NCBI RefSeq assembly: GCF_014199295.1
Contig: NZ_JACIJH010000001.1
Coordinates: 682,001-746,000, forward strand
DNA: 64,000 nt
Reading direction: 5' to 3'
Source of the DNA: Sphingopyxis panaciterrulae
Lineage (GTDB): Bacteria; Pseudomonadota; Alphaproteobacteria; Sphingomonadales; Sphingomonadaceae
Shown here: piece after piece, positions 46,058 to 57,151 of the stretch
How the letters are laid out: the number at the start of each line of letters is the position of its first letter
Numbering within the stretch: position 1 is the stretch's first letter
The notes under the pieces: model-generated
Told to the model about the DNA's origin: nothing
The model's database searches: none
What the model saw: the letters and a program-made list of their open reading frames with translations, nothing else
Program-made: the position numbers and the translations under genes

Positions 46058-47545
46058 TCAGAGGCACGCCTCCAGGAACGGCTGGTCGAAGCCGAACTGG
46101 CGCGCCTTTTCAAGCGTATAGGGGCGCAGGCCCATCGCGCGATATTCGCCGACGATCTTGCCGTCCTTGTCCTCGTCCAGATATTCGAACTTGAACAATT
46201 CCTGGGTGACGATGACGTCGCCTTCCATCCCGATCACCTCGGTGACGTTGGTGACGCGGCGCGATCCGTCGCGCAGGCGCTTGATCTGGACGATCAGGTC
46301 GACCGAATCGGCGATCTGTTTCGAGATCGCCTCCTTCGGGATCTTGATGTCGCCCATCAGCACCATATTCTCCATACGGCCGAGGCATTCGCGCGGGCTG
46401 TTCGAGTGGAGCGTGCACATCGAGCCGTCGTGACCCGTGTTCATCGCGGCGAGCAGGTCGAAACACTCGCTGCCGCGGACCTCGCCCATGATGATGCGGT
46501 CGGGGCGCATGCGCAGCGCGTTCTTGACCAGGTCGCCCATATGGATCGCGCCATTGCCCTCGAGGTTCGCGGGGCGCGTTTCGAGCGGCAGCCAGTGCGG
46601 CTGTTGCAGCCGCAATTCGGCGGCGTCCTCGATCGTCAGCACGCGCTCGCCGGGGTCGATCATCTTGGACAGCGCGTTGAGCATCGTCGTCTTGCCCGAA
46701 CCGGTGCCGCCCGAGATGACGATGTTGAAGCGGCTGGCGCCCGCGATCTTCAGCGCGGTGCACATCTTCTGGCTCATCGCGCCCCATTGGCACAGCATGT
46801 CGAGCGTGATCGGCTTGGCCGAGAATTTGCGGATCGAGATGGCGGTGCCGCGCAGGCTCAGCGGCGGCACGATCACGTTGACGCGGCTGCCGTCCTTCAG
46901 GCGGGCGTCGGCGAGCGGCGTTGTCTGGTCGACGCGGCGGCCGACCTGGTTGCAGATGCGCTGCGCGATCTGGAACAGATGCTGTTCGTCGCGGAACTGG
47001 ATCGGCGCGATGACGAGTTGGCCCTTGCGCTCGACATAGGTCTGATAGGGCCCGTTGACCATGATATCCGAAATGTCGGGGTCGGCGAGCAACTCCTCGA
47101 GCGGGCCGAAGCCGAGCAGTTCGTCGACCAGCACCTTTTCGAGCGCGAACTGTTCGCGGCGGTTGAGGGTGATGCGCAGCTCGGCGAGCACCTCGAGGAT
47201 GATCGGGCGGAATTCCTCGGTCAGCTCGTCCTTGCTCAGCGTCGCCGCGGCCTCGGGGTCGACGCGTTCGAGCAGGCGCGGCAGCACCTGTTCCTTGATC
47301 TTGTGGACCGACGCCTCGAAGCCCTGCGCCTTTTCGGGTTCGGCCATCTCGGCGGTCGAGCGCTGGTTGAGTCGCTCCATCGCCTCCTGCTCGGGGCTGA
47401 GCGCGGCAGGCGACGGCTCGGGCGCCGCGGCGTCGATCGCCGGAAATTGCGCGCCGCCGGGCACGCCGGGACCAGTCTGCATCGGCTTCGCGACGCCAAA
47501 GGCGGGGCGGCCAGCGGTTCCGGGACGGCGTCCGAATGCACTCAT
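46058..47545 (-). CDS. cpaF: CpaF-family secretion ATPase
   Basis: 495 residues of the VirB11/TadA type. A disordered Pro-rich N-terminus (1-70) precedes an N-terminal domain and the ATPase core: Walker A ISGGTGSGKTTMLNAL, Asp box VLTIEDAAELRLQQPH, Walker B-like PDRIIMGEVRGSE and His box MNTGHDGSMCTLHSN. CpaF powers Flp/Tad pilus assembly. ATG 47545 has AGGA 8 nt upstream; an in-frame ATG at 47569 is possible. No other tad/cpa gene is nearby, which is unusual. Confidence 0.92.
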   Translation of the reverse strand: MSAFGRRPGTAGRPAFGVAKPMQTGPGVPGGAQFPAIDAAAPEPSPAALSPEQEAMERLNQRSTAEMAEPEKAQGFEASVHKIKEQVLPRLLERVDPEAAATLSKDELTEEFRPIILEVLAELRITLNRREQFALEKVLVDELLGFGPLEELLADPDISDIMVNGPYQTYVERKGQLVIAPIQFRDEQHLFQIAQRICNQVGRRVDQTTPLADARLKDGSRVNVIVPPLSLRGTAISIRKFSAKPITLDMLCQWGAMSQKMCTALKIAGASRFNIVISGGTGSGKTTMLNALSKMIDPGERVLTIEDAAELRLQQPHWLPLETRPANLEGNGAIHMGDLVKNALRMRPDRIIMGEVRGSECFDLLAAMNTGHDGSMCTLHSNSPRECLGRMENMVLMGDIKIPKEAISKQIADSVDLIVQIKRLRDGSRRVTNVTEVIGMEGDVIVTQELFKFEYLDEDKDGKIVGEYRAMGLRPYTLEKARQFGFDQPFLEACL

Positions 47546-47691
47546 CGCTTCATCCTGCTCTCGAATCAACGGGTTGCGCCCTGCCGCGCGCGGCGCGGTC
47601 GAACCCCCAATCGACAGGGTGAATAAGGGGGAAACTTTGATATTCTCCTAATGCCGTGGCGGGAAGCCACGCGCGGAGGAGGGGAAGGACG

Positions 47692-48189
47692 ATGCGAATC
47701 AGGATTCTGGGGCTGGCGGCCTTGCTCGCGGCGTCGCCGCTGGCGGCGGCCGATTCGCCCGAACTGCCCGGCTGGATGGAGGGGGCGTGGGAACAGGCGG
47801 GTCCCGGCGAGCGCTGGGCCGACGAATATTGGACCCCGCCGCGCGGTGGCATCATGGTCGGCGCGGCGCGAATCGGGACGGGCGATACCCTCGGCGTGTT
47901 CGAACATACGCGGATCGTGCGCAAGGCCGACGGAACGCTCGCCTTCTTCGCGCAGCCGTTCGGACGCCCGGCGGCGGAATTTCCGATGGTGGCGGTTGGG
48001 GACCGGATGATCGAGTTCGCCAACCCGGCGCATGATTATCCGCAGCGCATCCGCTACTGGCGCGAGGGAGACCGGCTGAAGGCGCGCATCTCGCTGATGG
48101 ACGGCAGCAAGGCCGAAGACTGGGATTATGGCCGGATGGGCGGCGGGGGATCATTGCCGTCAGGCCATTTTACGATCGGAAGACGATGA
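47692..48189 (+). CDS. DUF6265 family exported protein
   Basis: 165 residues, signal peptide to about residue 20 (PLAAA), then a beta-rich domain with WTPPRGGIMVGAAR and FANPAHDYPQRIRYWREGD, typical of DUF6265. Function unknown. ATG 47692 follows GGGGAAGGAC. It is divergent from cpaF, with about 146 bp between. Confidence 0.85.
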   Translation: MRIRILGLAALLAASPLAAADSPELPGWMEGAWEQAGPGERWADEYWTPPRGGIMVGAARIGTGDTLGVFEHTRIVRKADGTLAFFAQPFGRPAAEFPMVAVGDRMIEFANPAHDYPQRIRYWREGDRLKARISLMDGSKAEDWDYGRMGGGGSLPSGHFTIGRR

Positions 48190-48203
48190 TCGGCATTTCA
48201 TAA

Positions 48204-48289
48204 CTTTGTCATTCCCGCGAAAGCGGGAACCCAGGGGCGGGATCGGCCTGCGCACGCTCTGGATTCCCGCTTTCGCGGGAATGACAAAG
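48204..48289. repeat. Palindromic repeat, ATTCCCGCGAAAGCGGGAA family
   Basis: Perfect 26-bp arms (48204-48229 and 48264-48289) with TTTGTC/GACAAA ends. It lies 15 nt after the DUF6265 stop. Confidence 0.93.
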
Positions 48290-48330
48290 GTGGGGGGACC
48301 CAGAACGGGCATTCCTACGCTGCATGGCAG

Positions 48331-48361
48331 CCAAAGAAAAAGGGGCCCCGAACGGAGCCCC
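48331..48361 (-). terminator. Terminator of the atp operon
   Basis: On the minus strand an 8-pair stem (one mismatch, 4-nt loop) runs straight into CCCCTTTTTCTTTGG. It lies 29 nt after the atpC stop. Confidence 0.82.
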
Positions 48362-48389
48362 TTCGATCCGGCGATGGCGGTGCTGCGCG

Positions 48390-48647
48390 TCAGCCCGCGA
48401 CATGCTCGGCGAGGACGGTGAGGCCCGTCTCGTTCACTTCGGCGAAGCCGCCTTCGACCTCGATCGTCTCGGGCGTCGCACCCTGCGAAGCGTAGATGGT
48501 CAGCGGGCCGTTGCGCAGCGTCGCCATGAAGGGCGCGTGGCCTTCGAGCACCGAGAAATCGCCCTCGCTGCCCGGCACGGTGACCATATAGACGTCGTTC
48601 GACCGCTCGAGGCGGGCGGGGGTGACGAGTTCGAACTTCAGGGCCAT
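48390..48647 (-). CDS. atpC: ATP synthase F1 epsilon subunit (short form)
   Basis: 85 residues. Only the N-terminal beta-sandwich is present ([36 protein letters not shown]); the two C-terminal inhibitory helices of the ~135-residue enterobacterial form are missing. Short epsilon is usual in alphaproteobacteria, where a separate zeta inhibitor can act. Last gene of atpHAGDC, separated from atpD by about 160 bp of repeats. Confidence 0.95.
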   Translation of the reverse strand: MALKFELVTPARLERSNDVYMVTVPGSEGDFSVLEGHAPFMATLRNGPLTIYASQGATPETIEVEGGFAEVNETGLTVLAEHVAG

Positions 48648-48659
48648 TCTATCATCTCC

Positions 48660-48798
48660 CCCCTCCCGCTTGCGGGAGGGGTCGGGGGAGGGACTGTTTC
48701 ATAGCTGGCGGAAGGCCCGTTCCCCGACAGGCCCTCCCCCAGCCCCTCCCGCGAGCGGGAGGGGAGTTTTAGAATGCCCCTCCCGCAAGCGGGAGGGG
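48660..48798. repeat. Three GGGAGGGG hairpins between atpD and atpC
   Basis: Three 22-bp palindromes of the form CCCCTCCCGC-NN-GCGGGAGGGG at 48660-48681, 48743-48764 and 48777-48798 (central bases TT, GA and AA). They lie inside the operon and could lower atpC expression or protect upstream mRNA. Confidence 0.92.
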
Positions 48799-48805
48799 AA
48801 TCAGC

Positions 48806-50371
<1,566 letters not shown>

Positions 50372-50424
50372 TTAGAGCGCTTCCGCGCCAGCTTCTTCGT
50401 GGTGCTACAGCGCTTCCGCGCCAG
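50372..50424 (-). other. In-frame duplication of the atpG 3' end
   Basis: After the atpG TAG (50405-50407) the same frame continues as His-His-Glu-Glu and then repeats AGAEAL and a TAA. The 17-bp word GCTGGCGCGGAAGCGCT occurs on both sides of the stop, 18 bp apart. Confidence 0.85.
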
Positions 50425-51280
50425 CGATGATTTCGATGAGTTCGGTCGTGATCGCCGCCTGACGCGTGCGGTTGTAGACGATGGTCAGCTTGTTGATCAG
50501 CTCGCCCGCGTTGCGCGTCGCATTGTCCATCGCGGTCATCGACGCGCCCTGTTCCGACGCGGCGTTTTCCAGCAGGCCCTTGAAGACCTGGATCGTGACG
50601 TTGCGCGGCAAGAGGTCGGCGAGGATCGCTTCCTCGTCGGGTTCATATTCGACCGCCGCGCCGCCGGGCGCCGGGGTTTCGGCGGGGGCGGGAACGGGGA
50701 TGAGCTGCTGGCCGGTCGCTTCCTGCACCAGCGCCGAGCGGAATTTGGAATAGAAGAGGTGGGCGACGTCGAACGCGCCCGCCTCGAACAATTCGCGGAC
50801 CTTGCCGGCGATTTCCTGTGCCTGGTCGAAGCCGATGTCGCGGATGCCGGTCGTCTCGTAATGCTCGACGATCTGGCCGGGGAAAAGGCGATTGATGACC
50901 GGGCGGCCCTTGCGGCCGACGAGGAAGAAGCGGACGGTCTTGCCCGCCGCCTGCAACTCGTTGGCCTTGTCGCGCGCGGCCTTGACGATGTTCGAGTTGA
51001 ACGCGCCGGCCAGCCCGCGGTCGCTGTTGAGGACGAGCAGCAGGTGGGTGTCGCTCTTGCCGGTGCCCGACAGCAGCTTCGGCGCGCTGTCGGCGGCGCC
51101 GACCTTCGAGGCGAGGCTGGCGACGACGCCTTCGAGCCGCTCGGCATAGGGGCGCGCGGCCTCGGCCGCGGCCTGCGCCTTGCGCAGCTTCGCGGCGGCG
51201 ACCATCTTCTTGGCCTTGGTGATCTTCTGGGTCGATTTGACCGAGTTGATCCGCAGCTTCAGTTCCTTGAGTGATGCCAC
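50405..51280 (-). CDS. atpG: ATP synthase F1 gamma subunit
   Basis: 291 residues, the rotor shaft. The N-terminal helix [21 protein letters not shown] and the C-terminal [20 protein letters not shown]... signature are present. Normal length. It ends at TAG, followed in frame by a repeat of its last codons. The gap to atpD is 57 nt and to atpA about 110 nt, which holds a palindromic repeat. Confidence 0.97.
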   Translation of the reverse strand: MASLKELKLRINSVKSTQKITKAKKMVAAAKLRKAQAAAEAARPYAERLEGVVASLASKVGAADSAPKLLSGTGKSDTHLLLVLNSDRGLAGAFNSNIVKAARDKANELQAAGKTVRFFLVGRKGRPVINRLFPGQIVEHYETTGIRDIGFDQAQEIAGKVRELFEAGAFDVAHLFYSKFRSALVQEATGQQLIPVPAPAETPAPGGAAVEYEPDEEAILADLLPRNVTIQVFKGLLENAASEQGASMTAMDNATRNAGELINKLTIVYNRTRQAAITTELIEIIAGAEAL

Positions 51281-51299
51281 TCTGCCGGTTCCTCTTTTT

Positions 51300-51377
51300 C
51301 GTCATTCCCGCGAAAGCGGGAATCTAGGGATAGCTTGCGCTGGGTCGCACTGGATCCCCGCTTTCGCGGGGATGACG
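51300..51377. repeat. Palindromic repeat within the atp operon
   Basis: CGTC/GACG ends. Left arm ATTCCCGC/GCGGGAAT, right arm ATCCCCGC/GCGGGGAT: one stem pair has changed from T-A to C-G in one arm only. It lies between atpA and atpG. Confidence 0.93.
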
Positions 51378-51389
51378 AGGTAAGTATGT

Positions 51390-52922
<1,533 letters not shown>

Positions 52923-52957
52923 TTAGCCTTTCATCGGGCATTTGGGCGTACGGGCGT

Positions 52958-53524
52958 TCAGCCCTTCATCGCCTGGGCGAAACTGTTGAGACGGGTACGG
53001 ATGCTGCCGTCGATCAGCTGGCTGCCCAGCTGGACGACGAGGCCGCCGAGGATGGCGGGATCGACATGGGTCGCGACCTGGACATCGCGGCCGACGCGGG
53101 TCTTGAGGTTCGCGGCGAGCTCTTTCAACTGCGCGGCGCTCAGCGGGTGCGCGCTCGTGACCGTGGCGGTCGCTTCGCCGCGGTGCGCGGCGACGATCGA
53201 GTCATAGGCGCCGATCATCGCGCCAAGCTCGGCAAGGCGGCGGTTCTCGGCGAGCACGCCCAGGAATTTGGCGGTCAGCGAATCGAGCTTCATCGCCTTG
53301 GCGATGGCGGCCACGGCTTTGGCGGCGTCGGCGCGGCTGATGACCGGGCTTTGGGTCAGCGCCTTGAGGTCGGCCGAATCGGTCAGACCCTGGCGCAGCG
53401 CGGCGAGGCTCTTCTGCACGCCGTCGATGGCGTTCGATTCGCGTGCCAGGTCGAACAATGCGACCGCATAACGGCCGGCGAGACCCGCCGTTATGTTGCC
53501 CTGAATGCCGCCGGAATTCTCCAC
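52958..53524 (-). CDS. atpH: ATP synthase delta subunit (OSCP)
   Basis: 188 residues; links F1 to the peripheral stalk. GLAGRYAVALFDLARE at the N-terminus and VQVATHVDPAILGGLVVQLG...IDGSIRTRLN at the C-terminus are family signatures. GTG 53524 with GAAGGA about 11 nt upstream is chosen; longer readings run into a repeat. First gene of the F1 operon; the Fo genes are elsewhere, as usual in this class. Confidence 0.95.
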   Translation of the reverse strand: MENSGGIQGNITAGLAGRYAVALFDLARESNAIDGVQKSLAALRQGLTDSADLKALTQSPVISRADAAKAVAAIAKAMKLDSLTAKFLGVLAENRRLAELGAMIGAYDSIVAAHRGEATATVTSAHPLSAAQLKELAANLKTRVGRDVQVATHVDPAILGGLVVQLGSQLIDGSIRTRLNSFAQAMKG

Positions 53525-53683
53525 GCGCGAAAGTCCTTCTCTACGATCCCGAGGGGGATGGCTGCGCGGATTTTCTTGGCCTCCGAAGATGCCCCCGCTG
53601 CACAGTCGCGGCGCGCGTAGCAACGATTTTGCTGCAATGCAAGGCGGGGAGGGATGATTCACGCCGCCCTCCCGACCCCGTTC

Positions 53684-53777
53684 GCCCCTCGCCTTCGCGG
53701 GGGCAGGCTCCGAGCTTGTCGAAGGGCAGTCCTTTCTCCAAAATGGGGAAGGAAGAATGGCCCTTCGACAAGCTCGG
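53684..53777. repeat. Inverted repeat, GAGCTTGTCGAAGGG family
   Basis: Perfect 17-bp arms (53710-53726 and 53761-53777), preceded by CGCCTTCGCGGGGGCAGG. The same word occurs inside the mosaic repeat at 29241-29430. It lies in the divergent gap between atpH and the hydrolase. Confidence 0.88.
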
Positions 53778-53803
53778 GGCAAACGGGAAAGGGATTGATA
53801 TCC

Positions 53804-54493
53804 ATGGGTGAGATGATTCGGATGACGATGGACGACGGCGCCGAAATCGCGGTCTATCACGCGCAGCCGGAAGGCGATCGCCGCGGCGGGCTCGTGCTGA
53901 TCCAGGAAATCTTCGGGGTCACCGACCATATCCGCGAGCTATGCGATGAATATGCCGCCGACGGCTATGAGGTGCTGTCCCCCGCGCTGTTCGACCGCGA
54001 GCATCCGGGGTTCGAAAGCGACTATTCGGGCCCGCAGTTCGAGCGCGCGGTCGAACTGGCGCGCCAGCTCCATCCGTTCGAACAGAGTCTGAAGGACGCG
54101 CAGACCTGCATCGACGCGCTGAAGGGCGCTGACGATTCCGGGGGACCGGTCTTCGTCACCGGCTATTGCTACGGCGGCTCGGTCGCGTGGCGGATGGCGC
54201 AGATCAGCCCCGATCTCGCGGCGGCCTCCGCCTATTACGGCAGCATGGTGCCGACGCAGTTCAAGGACGAGGCGCCGCAATGCGCGACGATCGCCCATTT
54301 CGGCCGCTACGACGCCGGCATCCCGATGGAGGGCGTCGAGGCGCTGATCGCAAAGGATCATCCGACCGCGCAGGTCTTCGTCTATGAGGCCGGGCACGGC
54401 TTCAACAGCGACCGCCGCAAGGATTATCACGAAGCGTCGAGCGAGCAGGCGCGCGAGCGGACGCTGATGCTGTTCAGGGCGTGCGGGGGATAA
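53804..54493 (+). CDS. Dienelactone hydrolase family protein
   Basis: 229 residues, alpha/beta hydrolase. The Cys nucleophile is in VTGYCYGGSVAW, Asp in FGRYDAGIP and His in EAGHGFNSD, the DLH triad. It would open carboxymethylene butenolide-type lactones, though the real substrate is unknown and no catechol pathway is adjacent. ATG 53804 has AAAGGGA about 10 nt upstream. It converges with the toxin gene. Confidence 0.9.
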   Translation: MGEMIRMTMDDGAEIAVYHAQPEGDRRGGLVLIQEIFGVTDHIRELCDEYAADGYEVLSPALFDREHPGFESDYSGPQFERAVELARQLHPFEQSLKDAQTCIDALKGADDSGGPVFVTGYCYGGSVAWRMAQISPDLAAASAYYGSMVPTQFKDEAPQCATIAHFGRYDAGIPMEGVEALIAKDHPTAQVFVYEAGHGFNSDRRKDYHEASSEQARERTLMLFRACGG

Positions 54494-54502
54494 AGGCGCG
54501 CG

Positions 54503-54790
54503 TCATAGGCGCTTCGCAGCCTGTCTGTAGGCTTCGCTGCGTTCGCGTTTGCCGATCGCGACGATCTGCACGACGATTCGATCGTCGAACACGCGATACA
54601 CCAGCCGATATCCCGCTTTGCGGAGCTTGATCTTATAGCAGTCCGGCAGGCCATGTAGCCTGTCGGCCGGAACGCGGGGGCGTGTCAGCCGCTCGCGCAG
54701 CTTCTTTTCGAACTGTTTACGGAGCGGGGACGCCAATTTGTCCCATTCCTTCTTCGCATCGCGAAGAAAGATCAGCCTATAGGTCGTCAA
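54503..54790 (-). CDS. RelE-family toxin
   Basis: 95 residues, start TTG 54790 (LTTYRLIFLRDAKKEWDKL), with GAGG 8 nt upstream, inside the 3' end of the antitoxin gene (14-nt overlap). KIKLRKAGYRLVYRVFDD and VVQIVAIGKRERSEAY match RelE mRNA interferases, which cut mRNA at the ribosome. A longer reading from 54940 would run through the antitoxin gene and is rejected. Confidence 0.9.
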   Translation of the reverse strand: MTTYRLIFLRDAKKEWDKLASPLRKQFEKKLRERLTRPRVPADRLHGLPDCYKIKLRKAGYRLVYRVFDDRIVVQIVAIGKRERSEAYRQAAKRL

Positions 54791-55025
54791 TCGAAACCTC
54801 GATTTCCTCCTGTCCCTGACGCTCGCGGACGATCTCCGCGAGCCGCAGGTCGTCCAGCGCCTCGAGTATCGCCTCCCACGCGTCGGCGGGGACGAGATAG
54901 GCTTCGGGCGTATTGCGGTTGAGGATCGCGACGGGTGCACCCTCGGCGGCGCGGATCGCGGCCGAGGGGTTTTTCTTGAGTTCCGAGATGCTAATACCGA
55001 AATCGGCGAGAAGAGGCTTTCCCAT
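54777..55025 (-). CDS. Phd/YefM-type antitoxin
   Basis: 82 residues. The N-terminal Phd fold (SISELKKNPSAAIRAAEGAPVAILNRNTPEAYLVPADAW) binds DNA as a dimer; the acidic C-terminus (QEEIEVSIDDL) should wrap the toxin. It is upstream of and overlaps the toxin, the usual order. The operator-like site touches its start codon. Confidence 0.9.
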   Translation of the reverse strand: MGKPLLADFGISISELKKNPSAAIRAAEGAPVAILNRNTPEAYLVPADAWEAILEALDDLRLAEIVRERQGQEEIEVSIDDL

Positions 55026-55053
55026 GACCTGTTAATAGGTCTTTTAACTGGTC
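55026..55053. promoter_or_regulatory. Autoregulatory operator of the toxin-antitoxin pair
   Basis: A 16-bp palindrome GACCTGTTAATAGGTC (two mismatches) directly before the antitoxin ATG, and a third half-site TTAACTGGTC beside it. Placement and spacing suit Phd-type cooperative repression. Confidence 0.6.
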
Positions 55054-55056
55054 ACG

Positions 55057-56580
55057 TCAAGGTTTCGCCCGCTGCTGGCACCGATAGACCAGCCGCTCGT
55101 TCGGCGTCGGCGGCAGCACGGCCTTCACCGCATCCTGCTGCGCCGTGAAGGCGGCGAGGGCGGCGGGGTCGGCGGTGCAGCCCTTGATATCCGACGCGGC
55201 GCGGATTTCGCGCGCCTTCTCCATCGTCTCGGCGTCGAGCAGATAGCGCTCGACGCGATATTCGCGCGTTTCGGGGTCGATCGAGGCGATCGTCACCGTC
55301 GCTTCCTCCTGGGGCACCAGGATGCGCTGCCAGCGCCCGTCGGCGCCCTTCGTATATTGCGTGCGGGCGTTGACGCAGCCGCCCCTGGCGAAATCGACCG
55401 GGACGTCGTCGGTCGACGAGACGGTGATACGGCTGCGCTCGGGCTCGATCGTGCAGAGGAAATTGGCTCCGGCGAATGTGGACGCCTTCCCCGCCGCCGG
55501 CACGGCGTCCTCGCCGAGGTCGGAAAGTTCGGCATGCGCGTCGGGGCGGGTCAGGAACAGGATGGCGGCCACCAGGATCAGCGCCGCGCCGCCGCCGCCT
55601 GCGATCTTCGCCTCGCGCGGCTTTTTCTGGCTGTGAAACAGCAGGCCCGCTCCGGCGCCGAGCGCGCCGATCACGAACAATATTCCGGCCAGCGCAATGC
55701 GATTCTCGCGCGCCGCCAGTGCCTCGTCGTTCGCACGTTGCAGGGCGCGTTCGCGTTCGAGCTGCGCCTTGGCCGCCTTCGCGGCCTGCGCCTCGGCCGC
55801 CGCGCGCGCGTCGGCGTCGGTCGCGGCGCGGTCGCGCTCGGCCGCTTCCGCCAGCGACAGGCAGGGGGTGCCGACGCTGTGATAATCCTGCCGCGCGTCG
55901 GCGAGGAAGCGCGCGATCTCGGGGACCGAAATCGCGAAGGCGAAGGGCGAATCGCCATCGTCGGCGCGGGTGATGGCGGAATTGATGCCGACGATGCGCC
56001 CGCACTGGTCGACGAGCGGGCCGCCCGAATTGCCGCGCGAGATCTTGGCGGTGTGGACCAGCATGGCGACGCCGTCGACCGCGCGCCGGTTCGATACATT
56101 GCCCTCGCTGCGCACCGGGGTGCGCGGGGTGATGTAATCGGCGGCGCTGCGCGCGGTCGCGAGATCGACATTGCCCGGATAGCCCAGGGCAACGACATCG
56201 GCGCCCGATTCGAGCGGGCCGGTATAGACGGCGGCCGAAGGCACCCGGCCTTCCTCCATCTCGATCAGCGCCAGGTCGCGCGCGGTGTCGATCGCGATCA
56301 GCTTGCCCGGATAGCTTTTCTGCCCCTCCGACGGCACGACGCCCAGCGCGACGTTCCGCGGATATTTGGCGGCCGATTCGACGACGTGCGCGTTGGTCAG
56401 GATGCGCGTCGGGGTGACCGCGATGCCGCTGCCATGGCCGAAACCGACGACTTCGCCGTCGACCATCGCGACGGTGACGACGCGCACGACGCTGCGCGAG
56501 ACGGCGCTGATATCGTCGGCGGCGCGCGCCGGCAGGGTGAGGGACAGGAGGGCGAGCAGGAGCGCGATCAGGCGGGTCAT
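55057..56580 (-). CDS. Exported trypsin-like serine protease with membrane anchors
   Basis: 507 residues. Signal peptide to about residue 20. Protease domain about 22-230 with His (RILTNAHVVES), Asp (DTARDLALIEME) and Ser (SRGNSGGPLVDQ). An Ala-rich coiled coil (about 245-290) and two hydrophobic segments (about 296-317 and 333-347) follow. Last is a C-terminal domain (about 350-507) with four Cys that I do not recognise. No PDZ domain is seen, unlike DegP. ATG 56580 fits the signal peptide. The topology suggests protease and C-terminal domain on the same (periplasmic) side. Confidence 0.85.
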   Translation of the reverse strand: MTRLIALLLALLSLTLPARAADDISAVSRSVVRVVTVAMVDGEVVGFGHGSGIAVTPTRILTNAHVVESAAKYPRNVALGVVPSEGQKSYPGKLIAIDTARDLALIEMEEGRVPSAAVYTGPLESGADVVALGYPGNVDLATARSAADYITPRTPVRSEGNVSNRRAVDGVAMLVHTAKISRGNSGGPLVDQCGRIVGINSAITRADDGDSPFAFAISVPEIARFLADARQDYHSVGTPCLSLAEAAERDRAATDADARAAAEAQAAKAAKAQLERERALQRANDEALAARENRIALAGILFVIGALGAGAGLLFHSQKKPREAKIAGGGGAALILVAAILFLTRPDAHAELSDLGEDAVPAAGKASTFAGANFLCTIEPERSRITVSSTDDVPVDFARGGCVNARTQYTKGADGRWQRILVPQEEATVTIASIDPETREYRVERYLLDAETMEKAREIRAASDIKGCTADPAALAAFTAQQDAVKAVLPPTPNERLVYRCQQRAKP

Positions 56581-56680
56581 GGCGGCGCAGATTAGAGGCG
56601 CTTGCTTTGAACGCAAGCATCGGGACGCGCGGATCGGCGCGGCATGGCAGACGGGATGCAAGATGAGGAAGGACGATCCA

Positions 56681-57151
56681 ATGACCTATGCCATTACCGG
56701 CCTCGACCCCGAACCCTTTGCGCCGCTGTTCGCGATGAGCGATGCAGAGCTTGCGGCGCGGAGCGCGTGCCGGGTGACCGCCAACGCCGACCGCGGCTTT
56801 CCGTGCCGCATCAGCCTGGAGGATGCGCGGGCGGGCGAGGAACTGATCCTGCTCCACCATGTCAGCCACGACGTCGCGACGCCCTATCGCAGCGCCTATG
56901 CCATCTATGTGCGGCAGGGCGTCGCGGCGGCGACCTGGCGCGACGAGCTGCCGCCGGTATTCGCGGGGCGCACGCTGGCGCTCCGCGCCTTCGGTGCCGA
57001 TGGGATGCTGCGGACCGCGCGGCTCGCGGGGCCGGGCGAGGTCGACGGCGCGATCCGCGACCTGTTCGCCGACCCCGCCACCGCCTATATTCATGCGCAT
57101 AACGCCGCCTATGGCTGCTTCGCCGCGCGGATCGAAAGGGACGAGCCATGA
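56681..57151 (+). CDS. DUF1203 family protein
   Basis: 156 residues, start ATG 56681 after GAGGAAGGA. The family core (CRISLEDARAGEELILLHH, PYRSAYAIYV, YIHAHNAAYGCFAARI) is clear; function is unknown. Its stop overlaps the ada ATG by 4 nt, so it is co-expressed with a DNA alkylation repair gene. Confidence 0.88.
   Translation: MTYAITGLDPEPFAPLFAMSDAELAARSACRVTANADRGFPCRISLEDARAGEELILLHHVSHDVATPYRSAYAIYVRQGVAAATWRDELPPVFAGRTLALRAFGADGMLRTARLAGPGEVDGAIRDLFADPATAYIHAHNAAYGCFAARIERDEP

Noticed and set aside
46058..47545. Tad pilus or type IV secretion locus
   Set aside because: Only one ATPase gene is present; no pilin, prepilin peptidase or other assembly gene is nearby.
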